Positions 1 through 15,291 are shown, counted from the first letter of the stretch. The stretch: DNA of 64,000 bases from Sparassis latifolia (GCA_018466975.1 CM031557.1:124001-188000), one strand, 5' to 3'. Notes: generated from the letters alone by a model not told the origin. Made by a program: numbers and translations.

Positions 1-1718
<1,718 letters not shown>

Positions 1719-1735
1719 AGGAGAAGAAACCCGGA

Positions 1736-1861
1736 ATGACTACCACGACGGTTTTCCTCATCATCTTCCTAATCATCCTCCACTGCACAACCCTCACTTT
1801 TCTTTGGATCATCCACCGAATCCTTATCAGACGACTTGTCGAACACACACTCTTCACGTGA
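1736..1861 (+). CDS. small predicted membrane protein, gypsy accessory ORF a (41 aa)
   Basis: This 41-residue ORF begins 18 bp after the integrase stop. Residues 6-27 are almost wholly hydrophobic (VFLIIFLIILHCTTLTFLWI), followed by a basic segment (HRILIRRL), the pattern of a single-pass membrane peptide. Copy B has lost one T in the matching stretch (near 12180), which breaks the frame. No known family was recognised. It could be chance, but it is followed at once by a second ORF of the same type. Confidence 0.4.
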   Translation: MTTTTVFLIIFLIILHCTTLTFLWIIHRILIRRLVEHTLFT

Positions 1862-1877
1862 AACAGCCCGCACGCTA

Positions 1878-2048
1878 ATGGCTGGGGTGATCAGAACGAT
1901 GCCTGGAACTGATCAGGCAGCTCTTATCTCTGTGGGAATACTCTTTATCGTCCAATGGATTTTCATCTATTTGATTATTACCCAGATCCACGACATTCTA
2001 TTTCACATCACAGATAACCGCGATCCCCTTAACGACCGAAAGGTATAA
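1878..2048 (+). CDS. small predicted membrane protein, gypsy accessory ORF b (56 aa)
   Basis: This 56-residue ORF lies 16 bp after accessory ORF a. Residues 15-36 form a strong hydrophobic segment (ALISVGILFIVQWIFIYLII) followed by a polar tail rich in Asp, Arg and Asn. Copy B has a one-base deletion in the hydrophobic stretch (near 11977), so only A keeps the frame. Gypsy elements in other lineages can carry env-like genes after pol, but no similarity to a known envelope was seen here and no function is claimed. Confidence 0.4.
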   Translation: MAGVIRTMPGTDQAALISVGILFIVQWIFIYLIITQIHDILFHITDNRDPLNDRKV

Positions 2049-2050
2049 AA
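2044..2050 (+). promoter_or_regulatory. TATAAAA motif ahead of ORF3
   Basis: A second TATAAAAGG occurs 25 bp before the ATG of the zinc-knuckle ORF and overlaps the end of accessory ORF b. It is conserved in copy B (near 11881, minus strand). It may mark an internal promoter for a separate transcript; this is inference. Confidence 0.35.
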
Positions 2051-2074
2051 GGAGGAGAAGACGATATATCATCA

Positions 2075-2820
2075 ATGCCCACTTCCGCTATAGATGACCT
2101 TGTTCACAATATACTCGCTGAAGTCGCCTCCACAATTATGAGCATACCCGCATCGCCTACGCTTGTCAATGGAGTACCCTCTCGAGCACAGACACCCTTT
2201 ATCCACGCCTCATCGCCCTCACCTTCTATCGAACTCAGTCACACATCGGATGAGCAAGAATTTGCCACACGTCTGGTCTCAGCTATCCGTGTTCCTGTCG
2301 ACTTCACAGATATCCTCGTCGCCTTATGAAATCGCCCGCAAGATCGACAAGCGGTGATTTCCATGCAACGAACATTAGAAATGGTCGAGTGGATGCAGAC
2401 GGCCAGACAAGAGCTCATCGCAGCAGAGGAAAGGACGAGTAGAGCCCGAACCAGAGTCGACCAAGTCTGGTCGTTAATGCACAGTACGGTCACTCGTACA
2501 GCACAGGAGATTTGGAGGGAGCATGGGGACGAAGACATCGGACACATCCTCGGATACACCACTGATGGAATACCCGCATCCACTCCTCGCTCGTCGCCAG
2601 AACCAATTCCCATTCGACCTCTCCTCGCTCGCACGCACCCAGTGGACGATCTCCGTTATCCCAACCATCTTTCTCGACCGCATCCACTTCTTCGCGTCGC
2701 AGTCATCCCTACAGGGATGGACGTATCCCCGAACAAGGATCACGAACCAGCTGGTGGACCTGCTACAGATGTGGAGGAGATCATTATGTCCGCGACTGCC
2801 CCCGACGACGATGAAGATCA
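2075..2820 (+). pseudogene. gypsy A ORF3, coiled-coil and zinc-knuckle-like protein (broken)
   Basis: A protein-like frame starts at MPTSAIDDLVHNIL and runs through a Ser/Pro-rich stretch. It is cut by an in-frame TGA at 2327-2329, where LRN would be expected if CGA had become TGA. It then continues through a charged helical region (QELIAAEERTSRARTRVDQV) and ends in a CCHC-like motif (CYRCGGDHYVRDC), which has a three-residue rather than four-residue gap before His. A frameshift near 2618 separates the helical part from the zinc motif in this copy. In copy B the second part is open for 154 codons. Such a nucleic-acid-binding ORF placed after integrase, apart from gag, is unusual. Confidence 0.6.
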
Positions 2821-2861
2821 CAATATTTCTTGTGGGACAAGAAACGTTAGACGGGAGCTGA

Positions 2862-3502
2862 TGTTACAACGCTCCTCACTTGTGGCGCGTCTTTTCTTTT
2901 TCTTTTCCTTGTTCCCTTTACGTTACCAGACCACGTGATCCAACACGTGACTCATCGGAGCGCAACCTCCGATTCTTTACCCAGATGTCCAGAACCCCTA
3001 GTCTAGGGTTACACCGGATCCAACTCCGGACCTTCTTCTTATCGCGCATGCAAGACGTGCATGTACACCTCATCTTTACCTCGTTCTGATACACGACTCG
3101 TTATCCCCATTAGTACTGATTATCTCTCACGACCTTACTCAGCTTTCTCATACATATTACTTCCTCGCCATTACCCTGCCCAGATATCGTTTCACCTTAT
3201 CCAGCCAATGAACGATCCCGCATTACTGCGTAGTACTGCGGATACCTTTTGTATAAATAGACGACCTTGTCGAGCTGGATACCCATCTCGACCTGGTTAC
3301 CATTAAACCAGCTTTTCACTTGCCTTTGACTGAAATCGACCGTTAGTAGCAGACAGCTACTATGAGTCATAAGAACGAACTCTGATCGACCTTCAGTGCG
3401 AGGACATCACCAGAAGTGTCACTTGAACAGACTTGTGTCTTAGACTAAGACCTTGTCTCGTGACAACTCGACTTGACGCTCGTGTTTCGCTGCCGCGTAA
3501 CA
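2862..3502 (+). repeat. 3' LTR of gypsy A (641 bp)
   Basis: The LTR begins TGTTACAACGCTCC and ends GCGTAACA, with TGTTAC/GTAACA terminal inverted bases. TATAAATA at 3252-3259 is a likely core promoter. Several short palindromes are present (around CCCTAGTCTAGGG and CACGTGATCCAACACGTG). Length and sequence match the LTR at 10426-11066 almost exactly; one difference was seen in the stretches compared. It is closer to that LTR than the two LTRs of element B are to each other. Confidence 0.93.
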
Positions 3503-5068
3503 GTTGCAGCATGCGATTTCTTCTACTTTTGTATACACACTATATTTGAAGACCTCTTGGGCTGGGATTTTTCTAAGAGACGCTCCAAAAGGCAAGGTGG
3601 AATCTTAGGAAAGTTGCATGCATTTTATGGTACACCTGAATGTACTGAGCGTGGTACACTGCATGGTCACTTTGTATTATGGCTACTCGGAGGTCTGAAT
3701 CCTTCTGATTTGCATGCGAGGTTGCGTGACAGTCATGAGTTTGAATGCCGATTTTTCAGATACTGGGAGAGCATTATATTTCATCACTTGCCTAATATTG
3801 ATATGCAAGTTGATCCAACGTACGAACCTCGTATTGAACGACCACCACAACCACCTATTGTTGGTGAATCGGCACTCAATATTCTGAATGAATGGGAGTC
3901 AGTGTTTGTCACTGAAATTAAAAAATGTGGAGAAGTCTTGCAGCGTCATCAACACCGTAAAGTCTGTGAAAAATACGGTAATGAAGGTAAATGCAGATTT
4001 TTATTTCCCCATGAGGTTGTTGAGAGCTCATATTTTGATCGTAATACTAACTCTGTCATTCTGATGTGTAAAGATGCAAATGTGAACTACTACAATCCAT
4101 ATATTCTGGTTTTTTGCAGACATAATCATGACATTAAATGTATTCTTTCTGGTAAAGCTGCGAAGGCTGCAATGTTTTATATTACAGACTATATTACTAA
4201 GGTTGACCTAAAAACCTATCAGATGCTATCATTGTTATCAAAGGCAGTAGCAAGTTTACCCAGTGGCAATGACCAATCCTCGCAATTGACTAGTTATAGT
4301 ACAAAAACCTTACTAAATAGGTGCTTGGCTCAATTCTTGCATCAACAACAGATCCACTCTCAGCAAGCAGCCTGGTACATATGTAAGAGAGGCAATAGTA
4401 TTTCATCACATCCTACAAAGCCCTTGCTATCTATTTTGTTACTGCTTTATGTCAAAGAGCATTATTCATTTGCTATGCAAATTGAAAGTCAGAGTGGTGA
4501 GGATAATCATTCTGATGCTGATGACATAGAAGAGTGTACTATCAATATTAAAGTGAATAAAAATGGACAGCTACTCGAACGGAACCAAATTGATGATTAC
4601 ATCTACAGACCAGACACTCTTTCTCACTTAAACTTCTATGACTTCTGCAGATACTTCACATTAGAGTCTAAAACAGCACAGCATAACCATCATACATCAG
4701 ATGATCGACTAGGTGTACTTCCACGCCTTTCTGTAAAGGAACAACATCCTCTTGCAGATACACATGTACTTGTTGAGCACTTCAGTCCAATGCATGTTGA
4801 CTTTAATATGGAGCGTGTTCCACGTCCAATTGGTACACTGATCCCTCGCCGTGAAAATAGTGAAAGGTATGCAATATTTATGCTGGCACACTTTAAACCA
4901 TTCAGTGATACAGTTCCACTTGTAGAGTACGGTGACACCTTTCAGCATACCTTCAGTGTATATGACTTTAGTGAGTTCAGCAAAACCAAGATGCGCAACT
5001 GGGAGGCAGCATATGAATGCGAAGATGCAAGAGACAGTGAACGGTTTGCAAGCGAGCGACGCTGCTAG
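3503..5068 (+). pseudogene. Helitron Rep (HUH endonuclease) region, 5'-cut
   Basis: The frame is open from the LTR border to a stop at 5066-5068. It holds the end of the Helitron-like N-terminal domain (ACDFFYFCIHTIFEDLLGW), the HUH motif in ERGTLHGHFVLW (HGH codons at 3662-3670) and the Rep tyrosine motif FYITDYITK near 4178-4201, with two Tyr residues. HUH plus Tyr is the strand-nicking centre of rolling-circle transposases. The frame then passes into NWEAAYECEDARDSERF and ends by a frameshift near 5060; the downstream frame continues in phase 1. The missing upstream part is on the minus strand at 18383-20884. Confidence 0.88.
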
Positions 5069-7139
5069 CAGAATCACGTCACTTAACAAAATCCATGTAC
5101 TCATCTGTTACAGCAGACACAGATGATGATGTTGATGTTACATCACATGATAGACAAAGTGCAGTCAATGACTTTAAGATACAGCAGTTTGTCTCTTTAC
5201 TTGAACAGTGCAATTGGCTCCATCACAACACTTATCACAAGATAGCTGCACTATCCACTGTTAAATATAATATAACCCACTTGCAGTTGCAGAAGTGGAA
5301 GTCAGCCCTACATGAGCAAGAGATGCAAGTAATGCAGAAAAGACGTAATGCTGGCAACATGAGCTCTCAGTTTACTCTCGAAAAAACTCCTGCATACACT
5401 GAGTATTACATGACGCCTACAATACCAGAACAATTAACCACATGCACAGAAGCCCCAAATATGAGTGATACTACTGCATTAGTTGAACAGTCCCCAATGA
5501 AAGTTCTACAGTCTGTTCAGACATCCTACAGTTTAAATGCTAAGCAGGCATGTGCCTTTCAGATTTGTGCAAAACATTTTATTCAAAACTATGTGGTCAA
5601 ATCAGACACTGTAATGGAACCGCTGTACTTGTTGCTCACCGGTCCTGGTGGCACAGGCAAGACGCATGTTGTCAAAGCCTTGAAAGAATTGATGACATAC
5701 TTTGGCTGCTTATACCAAATTCGTTTTCTTGCACCTACCGGCTCTGCTGCTGCCCTAATCGATGGAATGACAATTCACAAAGGACTTAGTTTGAAGATAC
5801 AATCAAAGGACTTGGTTTGAAGATACAATCAAAGACAAAGGGTAAAGGCAACAGGCGACTGGGCGAAAGTGAACAGGACTATACAGTAACAATTAGTGTT
5901 CAAAATCGTACAGTATTGCGTGATGAATGGCATCATGTTGAGTTTGTACTTATTGACGAAATCTCACTGGTTAGCTGTCAGTTACTTTCTGAAATAGATC
6001 ATGCATTATGTTATGCCAAAGAAAAACCAGATGTATGGTTTGGAGGTATTAATATAATTTTTGCGGGAGATTTTTATCAATATCCTCCAGTAGGTGGCAC
6101 ACCGCTATACACACCTATATCAGCATATGCAAGACAGACATCAGATGAACTCAGCAAGAGGCTTGGTCGACTTGCATGGAAGCAAGTAAACGCGGTCGTA
6201 GAGTTGACTGAGCAACAACGTATGAAAGATGATCCTGAGTATGGTGATGCAGTCAACAGATTGCGAACACGTGAATGCACAATGGGAGATGTTGACCTAT
6301 TTAATACACGGGTAGTTAAGTCAGCGACCCATCTTGATGGCCTTCAAATAAAAGATGATGATGATGATCCTACAGTAATTGTCAATACCAACCTGCTACG
6401 ACAAGTTATTAATACTGAAAAGGCACAGGCAAACTGTGATGCAGACAATGGTTTGAGCTTAATAATATGCACAGCGGTCGATAAGATTGATGGTCAGGTA
6501 CCTGAGAAATCCACTCGTGATGCACTTCTGCGGCTCAATGTAACACCACTTACTTCTGAAGGTGCCCTCCCAGCATTCATTTCATTATATGTAGGCATGC
6601 CTGTGGTACTACACAGTCGAAACATCTCCACAGAACTTGGAATCACCAATGGTGCTCAAGGCATAGTTAGGCACATCTCGATTAAACACTGTCCTGTCGG
6701 ATACACATATGCAGATTGTGTTATAGTTGAGTTTCCTACAAGCAAGGTACATCTGCCTGATTTGCCTTCAGGCTATGTGCCTATTGCTCCAACAACATGG
6801 CGGTTTACAACTACACTTAGAGATGCCAATGGAGATACACAAAGGTACCAAGTTACCCGACTGCAACTCATCATACAACCTGCATTTGCGGTCACCGGCC
6901 ACACGTCGCAAGGCAAAACACTGCCTAAAGTACTTAACAACATGACTGAGGGCGGCTTTGCAGCCTACATTGCTGCATCAAGAGCACGCACACGAAATGG
7001 CCTATTCATCTCAGAGCCAGTAAAGTTGGAACAGCTAAACAAGCCTGTTTCTGCTGACCTATACCATGAGACACAGAAATTTAAAGTGCTTGAGCAAAAT
7101 ACTCTAATTCACTATGGCTTTAAAACAGGATCCTCGTGA
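5065..7139 (+). pseudogene. Helitron PIF1-like helicase region (frameshifted)
   Basis: Two frames (to 5820, then from 5817) together form an SF1 helicase of the PIF1/RecD2 type. Walker A is LLTGPGGTGKTH at about 5635-5667, followed by FLAPTGSAAALI. Walker B is VLIDEIS near 5946, then IIFAGDFYQYPPVG, and QQRMKDDP carries the arginine of motif III/IV. The late motifs VTGHTSQGKT and YIAASRARTRNGLF lie near 6893 and 6970. A 26-bp tandem duplication at 5779-5830 causes the frame change; without it the frame would be continuous. The helicase unwinds donor DNA during rolling-circle transposition. Confidence 0.9.
5779..5830 (+). repeat. 26-bp tandem duplication that breaks the helicase
   Basis: Two 26-bp units (5779-5804 and 5805-5830) differ by a single base. 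Because 26 is not a multiple of three, the duplication shifts the frame just after the first helicase motifs. Confidence 0.9.
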
Positions 7140-8984
7140 CTTTGCCAAATCCTGAAAGTGAAGATGACATCTCCACAAAGTCATTTCATGTCAACTTTAG
7201 TGACAGTAGCTCACAGTCAAAAGGAACCAAACGGAAAGCCTCACAAATGGAAGAATCAGGGATTTTGCCATCAATGTCAATGCCATGTTCTGACTCATCA
7301 CCATACATGTACAAGCACGGTTGCCAATGGTCATCCACAGACTACTCATGTGCATATGATGCCACATTTATGTCACTTTATCACAGCTACTCTCAACTGA
7401 GCTCTTCTTTGCGTGCAATGTGGAAGAATCAGTCGGCTATTGCTAGTCTGTTGGTCAGTTGTTTTGAGAATCTGAGCCCAGACTCCAGTGCCGAGCAGTT
7501 TAACATGCAATGTGATTTTCTCCGAGATTTTCTTAGTAGACGATCACCTACGGAATATCCAAGATATGGTCCACAGTTTGCCTCTGCAGCAAGCATAATT
7601 GAATGTGCATTGGAAAACACCACTAACAATATAGTCACGACCATACAGTGTCTTGCCTGTCATCAAACACACCCAATCACACTAAGAATCCCATCTGTTA
7701 TTGTGTCCACCGGCATGCAGTCCTCTGCTGAAACTCAAACTATACAAACTTGGTTAAGTAAGTGTTACAAAGCTCCTCTCTGAGGAACGCGCGGACGACT
7801 TCCGCCTCTACCTTTACCGATCACGTGAAAATGACATCACAGAGCCTAGACTGACCATGTGACAATGATGTCACTGACCACATGACCATGATGTCATCAT
7901 GGTCATCGCCCTTATCTATCCGGCATGGATCTGCCAGATCATCTGATGATATGCGCCTTGTGCTCAAGGCATGTTTACCTCATGTGCGAGATCCAGGCTT
8001 GGATCCTCTTCCTATCACACATACGACAAAGGCATGTTTGCCTCACCTTTGCCTTACTCTTACGATACAGATACCGAACCTCATGGGCATGGCCCTAGAC
8101 CCTGATACATGCGCTAGACGCACGACGACCTCGCTACTGCCTTGTCTTTGCAGCACGACCTTATCTCCATATGGACAGATTGTCTCTCATGCAGAGTCAT
8201 GACTGACTCAGCATTCTCACGACCGTGGGACAGGTATACGAACCCTGTGCCCTTGTATTGATACCGATGGACCAATCGTAGTTCTAGTATTACAGGTAGA
8301 CAGACGCCTGTACTTGTATATAAGACCGACAGGACAAGCTGGAGTCCCCATCTTGTCCTGGTTACACATCAACCAGTTTTACCATCTACATCTGTGCGAC
8401 AGATCGACCTTGGTCCGCAGACAGCGGCCAAGCGTTCATAAGACTGCTCCACTGGGCCGACCTCTGGTCATCGCTATGACTGGAGGTCGGACCCCTCACA
8501 ATTGACTTGAGCCCATGCAAAGGCCTAGTCACTGACGACGACGAACCGGATGTACGGTGGCACGACTGGCCCCCGTGACAGTAAGACCATGACATCATCC
8601 ATTCTGCATGCAAGAAGATTACTATGTCAATGCGACAGTGAAGTTGATCATAATATAAGCAACATTACACCACCGCCCATCCTATACTTTGAATATCCTT
8701 CACAGGAACATACAGTTATCACTCCCATATTTGATCTAGAATTCAATATGCAGACCACCTACTCATTGGCAACTGTAATATACTTTGGATCTAGTCACTT
8801 TACAGCACGTCTCCTCCACTCTGACAACTCAGGATGGATATACGACGACCAACATAATGACGGTGTCCCACAATATGAAAACAGAATGGATACCGATGAC
8901 CTTACACCACTCCTTACACTCGACGGACGCTGGGCGCACATCCTTGTGTATACATCAAATGGTCCATTCAATCGAATCAATTGA
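7136..8984 (+). pseudogene. Helitron C-terminal ubiquitin-protease-like domain, split by a solo LTR
   Basis: Downstream of the helicase, in a different frame, lies a region with a Cys-box-like motif (CQWSSTDYSCAYDATF near 7322-7369). After the solo LTR at 7763-8580 there is a His-box-like motif (YSLATVIYFGSSHFTARLL near 8761-8817) followed by WIYDDQ. The spacing and the Y-x-L...H-F pattern resemble C19 ubiquitin-specific proteases. The frame is open across the LTR when the GTAAG target duplication is counted once (WLSK then TMTSS). Whether it was fused to the helicase is unclear: the helicase stop and this frame overlap at 7136-7139, so one indel could have separated them. The protease identity rests on motifs only. 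Confidence 0.55.
7763..8580. repeat. solo LTR of a second gypsy-like family (818 bp)
   Basis: It starts TGTTACAAAGCTCCTC, close to the gypsy A/B LTR start, and ends CCCCGTGACA. It is flanked by a perfect 5-bp target-site duplication GTAAG (7758-7762 and 8581-8585). A TATATAAG motif near 8316 and the downstream order of motifs parallel the other LTRs, but the body has diverged, so this is a related, distinct family. No internal region remains, as expected after LTR-LTR recombination. Confidence 0.88.
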
Positions 8985-9153
8985 ATCAACAAAATATTGT
9001 ATTATTGCCACCACGACACTATACCTATTTTACTGACTTTATTACCTGATCGACACGATCTTCATGCTCAGATGATCCTTTCATTTGAATTTTTAAAAGA
9101 CAGCCATACCATCAGTATCTTATATCATATGACTATATGTAACAGTACTGCAA
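8985..9153. other. no gene recognised between Helitron coding end and passenger remnant
   Basis: AT-rich sequence continues beyond the protease-like frame with short open frames only. No Helitron 3' hairpin/CTRR end or LTR border was identified. Confidence 0.4.
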
Positions 9154-10387
9154 CTATCCCACCGGCTTCATTACCTGATCTACATCATCTGTCTTGTCCA
9201 ATACTGTCAGCGAATTCAAGTGTTGTTCAGTACTGGTTAAAACAGAAGGCACAGACTGGAGGTAAGAGAACCGTCTCTTCTTCGGAGCCTTACCTCCACC
9301 AGTGTTATCAGCCGCAGCAGCAATACGCATCATCGACAAGTGCTCTGACTCGCAGTCCGCAATCAGCTATAGCCACCATTAGAAGTCATTTTTTGATAAC
9401 AAACAAATGCGGGCGAACGCCAACTCACCTTCATCCCCAAGCGACTCACGATCATGACAGTGTCAAGTCGTGTAAGAAACTTGCGACCCACGTTTGCCCC
9501 ATTTGGACTCACGTGCTCACGAAGCTGAAAGTTTACTGAAAGCTCAACGAGCTCACCAGCACGCACCATGTTAAGGGATGACTGCACAGGAGTAGACCAC
9601 ATACATAAACACAACATCACCTCAAGCAATGCGGACAGATGATTTCATATCATGACATACCTGTCGTCATACTCGCCCTTCAGCTCCATGCATGACACGA
9701 CATTGTCTGATGTCCACGAGAGCCTCCCACCAGCAACTAGCTCTGCCAATGCACCATACGGGTCAATAACCATGTTCAGATCGGCACTGTCAAACAACGG
9801 TGCTTCCACCATAGGCGTGAGCACACGTGTCTCTGCAACAAAACATGGCATGGCGCCAAGCCAGACATCATCAATTACAGATGTCGTTCCACGGCGTGCA
9901 TGCATTTCCATGAAACGTAAGATGTTTGATCGGGCAGTGATGGCTCGCCGGAATGCAGGACCTTCACCAGCAACCACAACGGTCTGCAGAGCGAGATTCG
10001 GATTTCCCCTTGGCAGCCTAGATACGAATCAATCACATCGGCAAGCAGCTTGTGAAGTGCAGAAGTGACAAACCTGAATGAGCGCCTGAAAGGGGGCAGA
10101 AGACTCATCTGAGAAACAAACCCAGACACACGCAGTGTAACCTCCTCGCGCGAGCTTCGCCACACCAGGTACAAATACCCGCCCGAACCGACCTGAACAT
10201 CAAATTGATGCTCAACTGTCTCGAACTGATCGTACGTCTCGAGCAGGAACTGTGATCCCTGTCCATCGGCACCCATTTCCGGATTCGGCGCCTTCGTACG
10301 TGTGGTCCACTCGTCGAATAATTTCACTGACCAAGATTCAGCCATCATCCAGTCCCATGACGAAAACAGAAACTCGACGCACCACAA
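9154..10387 (-). pseudogene. unidentified protein-coding remnant (passenger or flanking gene)
   Basis: Consecutive minus-strand frames look like one spliced gene read from about 10387 to 9154. Frames include KLFDEWTTRTKAPNPEMG with DVQVGSGGYLYLVWR (10387-9875), FMEMHARRGTTSVIDDVWLG with LVAGGRLSWTSDNVV (9977-9645), VRAGELVELSVNFQLRE (9629-9363) and a basic GGGKAPKKRRFSYL end (9339-9154). Composition and coding quality are high. I do not recognise the family and infer no function. The piece ends 38 bp from gypsy B's LTR. It could be a gene captured by the Helitron, or a host gene or element next to it. Confidence 0.5.
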
Positions 10388-10425
10388 CGCGCATCCTGAA
10401 AGACCTTTGCCATCGTGTCAGAACT

Positions 10426-11066
10426 TGTTACGCGGCAGCGAAACACGAGCGTCAAGTCGAGTTGTCACGAGACAAGGTCTTAGTCTAAGACACAAGTCTG
10501 TTCAAGTGACACTTCTGGCGATGTCCTCGCACTGAAGGTCGATCAGAGTTCGTTCTTATGACTCATAGTAGCTGTCTGCTACTAACGGTCGATTTCAGTC
10601 AAAGGCAAGTGAAAAGCTGGTTTAATGGTAACCAGGTCGAGATGGGTATCCAGCTCGACAAGGTCGTCTATTTATACAAAAGGTATCCGCAGTACTACGC
10701 AGTAATGCGGGATCGTTCATTGGCTGGATAAGGTGAAACGATATCTGGGCAGGGTAATGGCGAGGAAGTAATATGTATGAGAAAGCTGAGTAAGGTCGTG
10801 AGAGATAATCAGTACTAATGGGGATAACGAGTCGTGTATCAGAACGAGGTAAAGATGAGGTGTACATGCACGTCTTGCATGCGCGATAAGAAGAAGGTCC
10901 GGAGTTGGATCCGGTGTAACCCTAGACTAGGGGTTCTGGACATCTGGGTAAAGAATCGGAGGTTGCGCTCCGATGAGTCACGTGTTGGATCACGTGGTCT
11001 GGTAACGTAAAGGGAACAAGGAAAAGAAAAAGAAAAGACGCGCCACAAGTGAGGAGCGTTGTAACA
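10426..11066 (-). repeat. gypsy B 3' LTR (641 bp)
   Basis: The reverse complement starts TGTTACAACGCTCC and ends CGTAACA. It is nearly identical to the element A LTR at 2862-3502. The flank at 10421-10425 is gaact. Confidence 0.93.
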
Positions 11067-11112
11067 TCAGCTCCGCCTAACGCTTCTTGTCCCACAAGAA
11101 ATATTGTGATCT

Positions 11113-11855
11113 TCATCGTCGTCGGGGGCAGTCGCGGACATAATGATCTCCTCCACATCTGTAGCAGGTCCACCAGCTGGTTCGTGATCCTTGTTCGGGG
11201 ATACGTCCATCCCTGTAGGGATGACTGCGACGCGAAGAAGTGGATGCGGTCGAGAAAGATGGTTGGGATAATGGAGATCGTCCACTGGGTACGTGCGAAC
11301 GAGGAGGGCGAGGTCGAATGGGAATTGGTTCTGGCGACGAGCGAGGAGTGGATGCGGGTATTCCATCAGTGGTGTATCCGAGGATGTGTCCGATGTCTTC
11401 GTCCCCATGCTCCCTCCAAATCTCCTGTGCTGTACGAGTGACCGTACTGTGCATTAACGACCAGACTTGGTCGACTCTGGTTCGGGCTCTACTCGTCCTT
11501 TCCTCTGCTGCGATGAGCTCTTGTCTGGCCGTCTGCATCCACTCGACCATTTCTAATGTTCGTTGCATGGAAATCACCGCTTGTCGATCTTGCGGGCGAT
11601 TTCATAAGGCGACGAGGATATCTGTGAAGTCGACAGGAACACGGATAGCTGAGACCAGACGTGTGGCAAATTCTTGCTCATCCGATGTGTGACTGAGTTC
11701 GATAGAAGGTGAGGGCGATGAGGCGTGGATAAAGGGTGTCTGTGCTCGAGAGGGTACTCCATTGACAAGCGAGGCGATGCGGGTATGCTCATAATTGTGG
11801 AGGCGACTTCAGCGAGTATATTGTGAACAAGGTCATCTATAGCGGAAGTGGGCAT
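11113..11855 (-). pseudogene. gypsy B ORF3, coiled-coil and zinc-knuckle-like protein
   Basis: The second part is open for 154 codons (11577-11113). It has the helical region QELIAAEERTSRARTRVDQV, a Pro/Ser/Arg-rich linker and the terminal zinc-knuckle-like motif WTCYRCGGDHYVRDCPRRR. The first part (11855-11574) starts MPTSAIDDLVHN but has drifted in frame by an indel near SIPASP. Here the zinc motif is fused in frame to the helical region, unlike copy A, so the ancestral ORF3 probably encoded about 240 residues. The role may be nucleic-acid binding; this is inferred from the motif only. Confidence 0.6.
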
Positions 11856-12323
11856 TGATGATATATCGTCTTCTCCTCCTTTTATACCTTTCGGTCGTTA
11901 AGGGATCGCGGTTATCTGTGATGTGAAATAGAATGTCGTGGATCTGGGTAATAATCAAATAGATGAAAATCCATTGACGATAAAGAGTATTCCCACAGAG
12001 ATAAGAGCTGCCTGATCAGTTCCAGGCATCGTTCTGATCACCCCAGCCATTAGCGTGCGGGCTGTTTCACGTGAAGAGTGTGTGTTCGACAAGTCGCCTG
12101 ATAAGGATTCGTGGATGATCCAAAGAAAAGTGAGGGTTGTGCAGTGGAGGATGATTAGGAAGATGATGAGGAAACCGCCGTGGTAGTCATTCCGGTTTCT
12201 TCTCCTCTACTGGATTCTCCTGGTCCTTTTATATGCATCGAGGATTCGCTGGCATTCTGTAAATTGTGGGTAGGTTCCCACGAGTTTTCTGCTGAAGAAT
12301 ATCCTTCCACTTGACTAAGTACC

Positions 12324-12810
12324 TCAGATGACCTCGCACGCCTTGTGATTCAGGATGGCTTCGACTTCGTACTCTTCTTCATTATCAACGACATCAGGTG
12401 GTGGGTTCACGTAATTCGACCATGTATGTCGCTTTTGCGATAAGGAGATAGAAGGGTGGCGTGGAATACGGAATGAACTCGCCAGGTCTTCGGAGTTTGA
12501 GACGATAGTTGGCTGGTCCGATGACTTCGACAATTTCGAATGGCCCTCACGCTTTGGTGCTATCTTGCGCAAGGCGTAATTGACCTTCAGGTTCCTCGAG
12601 TCTAGCCAGACCTTCTGTCCTAGTGTAAACTTCGGCGATCCTTGTCTGACTCGGTCCGCCATCTGTTGTCGGGCTAACTCGTGCATGGCTAGTGCTTCTA
12701 GTCTTATCTTCTGCAACATGTCAAGCCTGGATTCAACCGATGGAATGTTCGTGGTCAGAAATACGGAAGGAGTCCACGTGGTTCGTATCCCATCATGATG
12801 CGGAATGGGC
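12324..12810 (-). pseudogene. pol: gypsy B integrase C-terminus and chromodomain remnant
   Basis: After frameshifts near 12810, 12540 and 12420, the integrase C-terminal region continues ([37 protein letters not shown]). The chromodomain is disrupted here but open in copy A. Upstream, the conserved [12 protein letters not shown] segment of copy A has been lost from frame. Confidence 0.82.

Positions 12811-15291
<2,481 letters not shown>

Larger units (their letters stand above)
3503..8984 (+). mobile_element. Helitron, 3' half (plus strand)
   Basis: This segment encodes, in order, the Rep HUH nuclease, a PIF1-like helicase and a C-terminal ubiquitin-protease-like domain of a fungal Helitron. 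It begins exactly at the gypsy LTR end with GTTGC. The matching 5' half is on the opposite strand at 18383-20884. The Helitron 3' terminus (a CTRR end with hairpin) could not be placed; coding similarity ends at about 8984. Confidence 0.88.

Noticed and set aside
2862..3306. Several ORFs inside the LTRs (81 and 69 codons), repeated on either strand at each LTR
   Set aside because: They recur only because the LTR recurs; they show no protein features and cross the promoter region.
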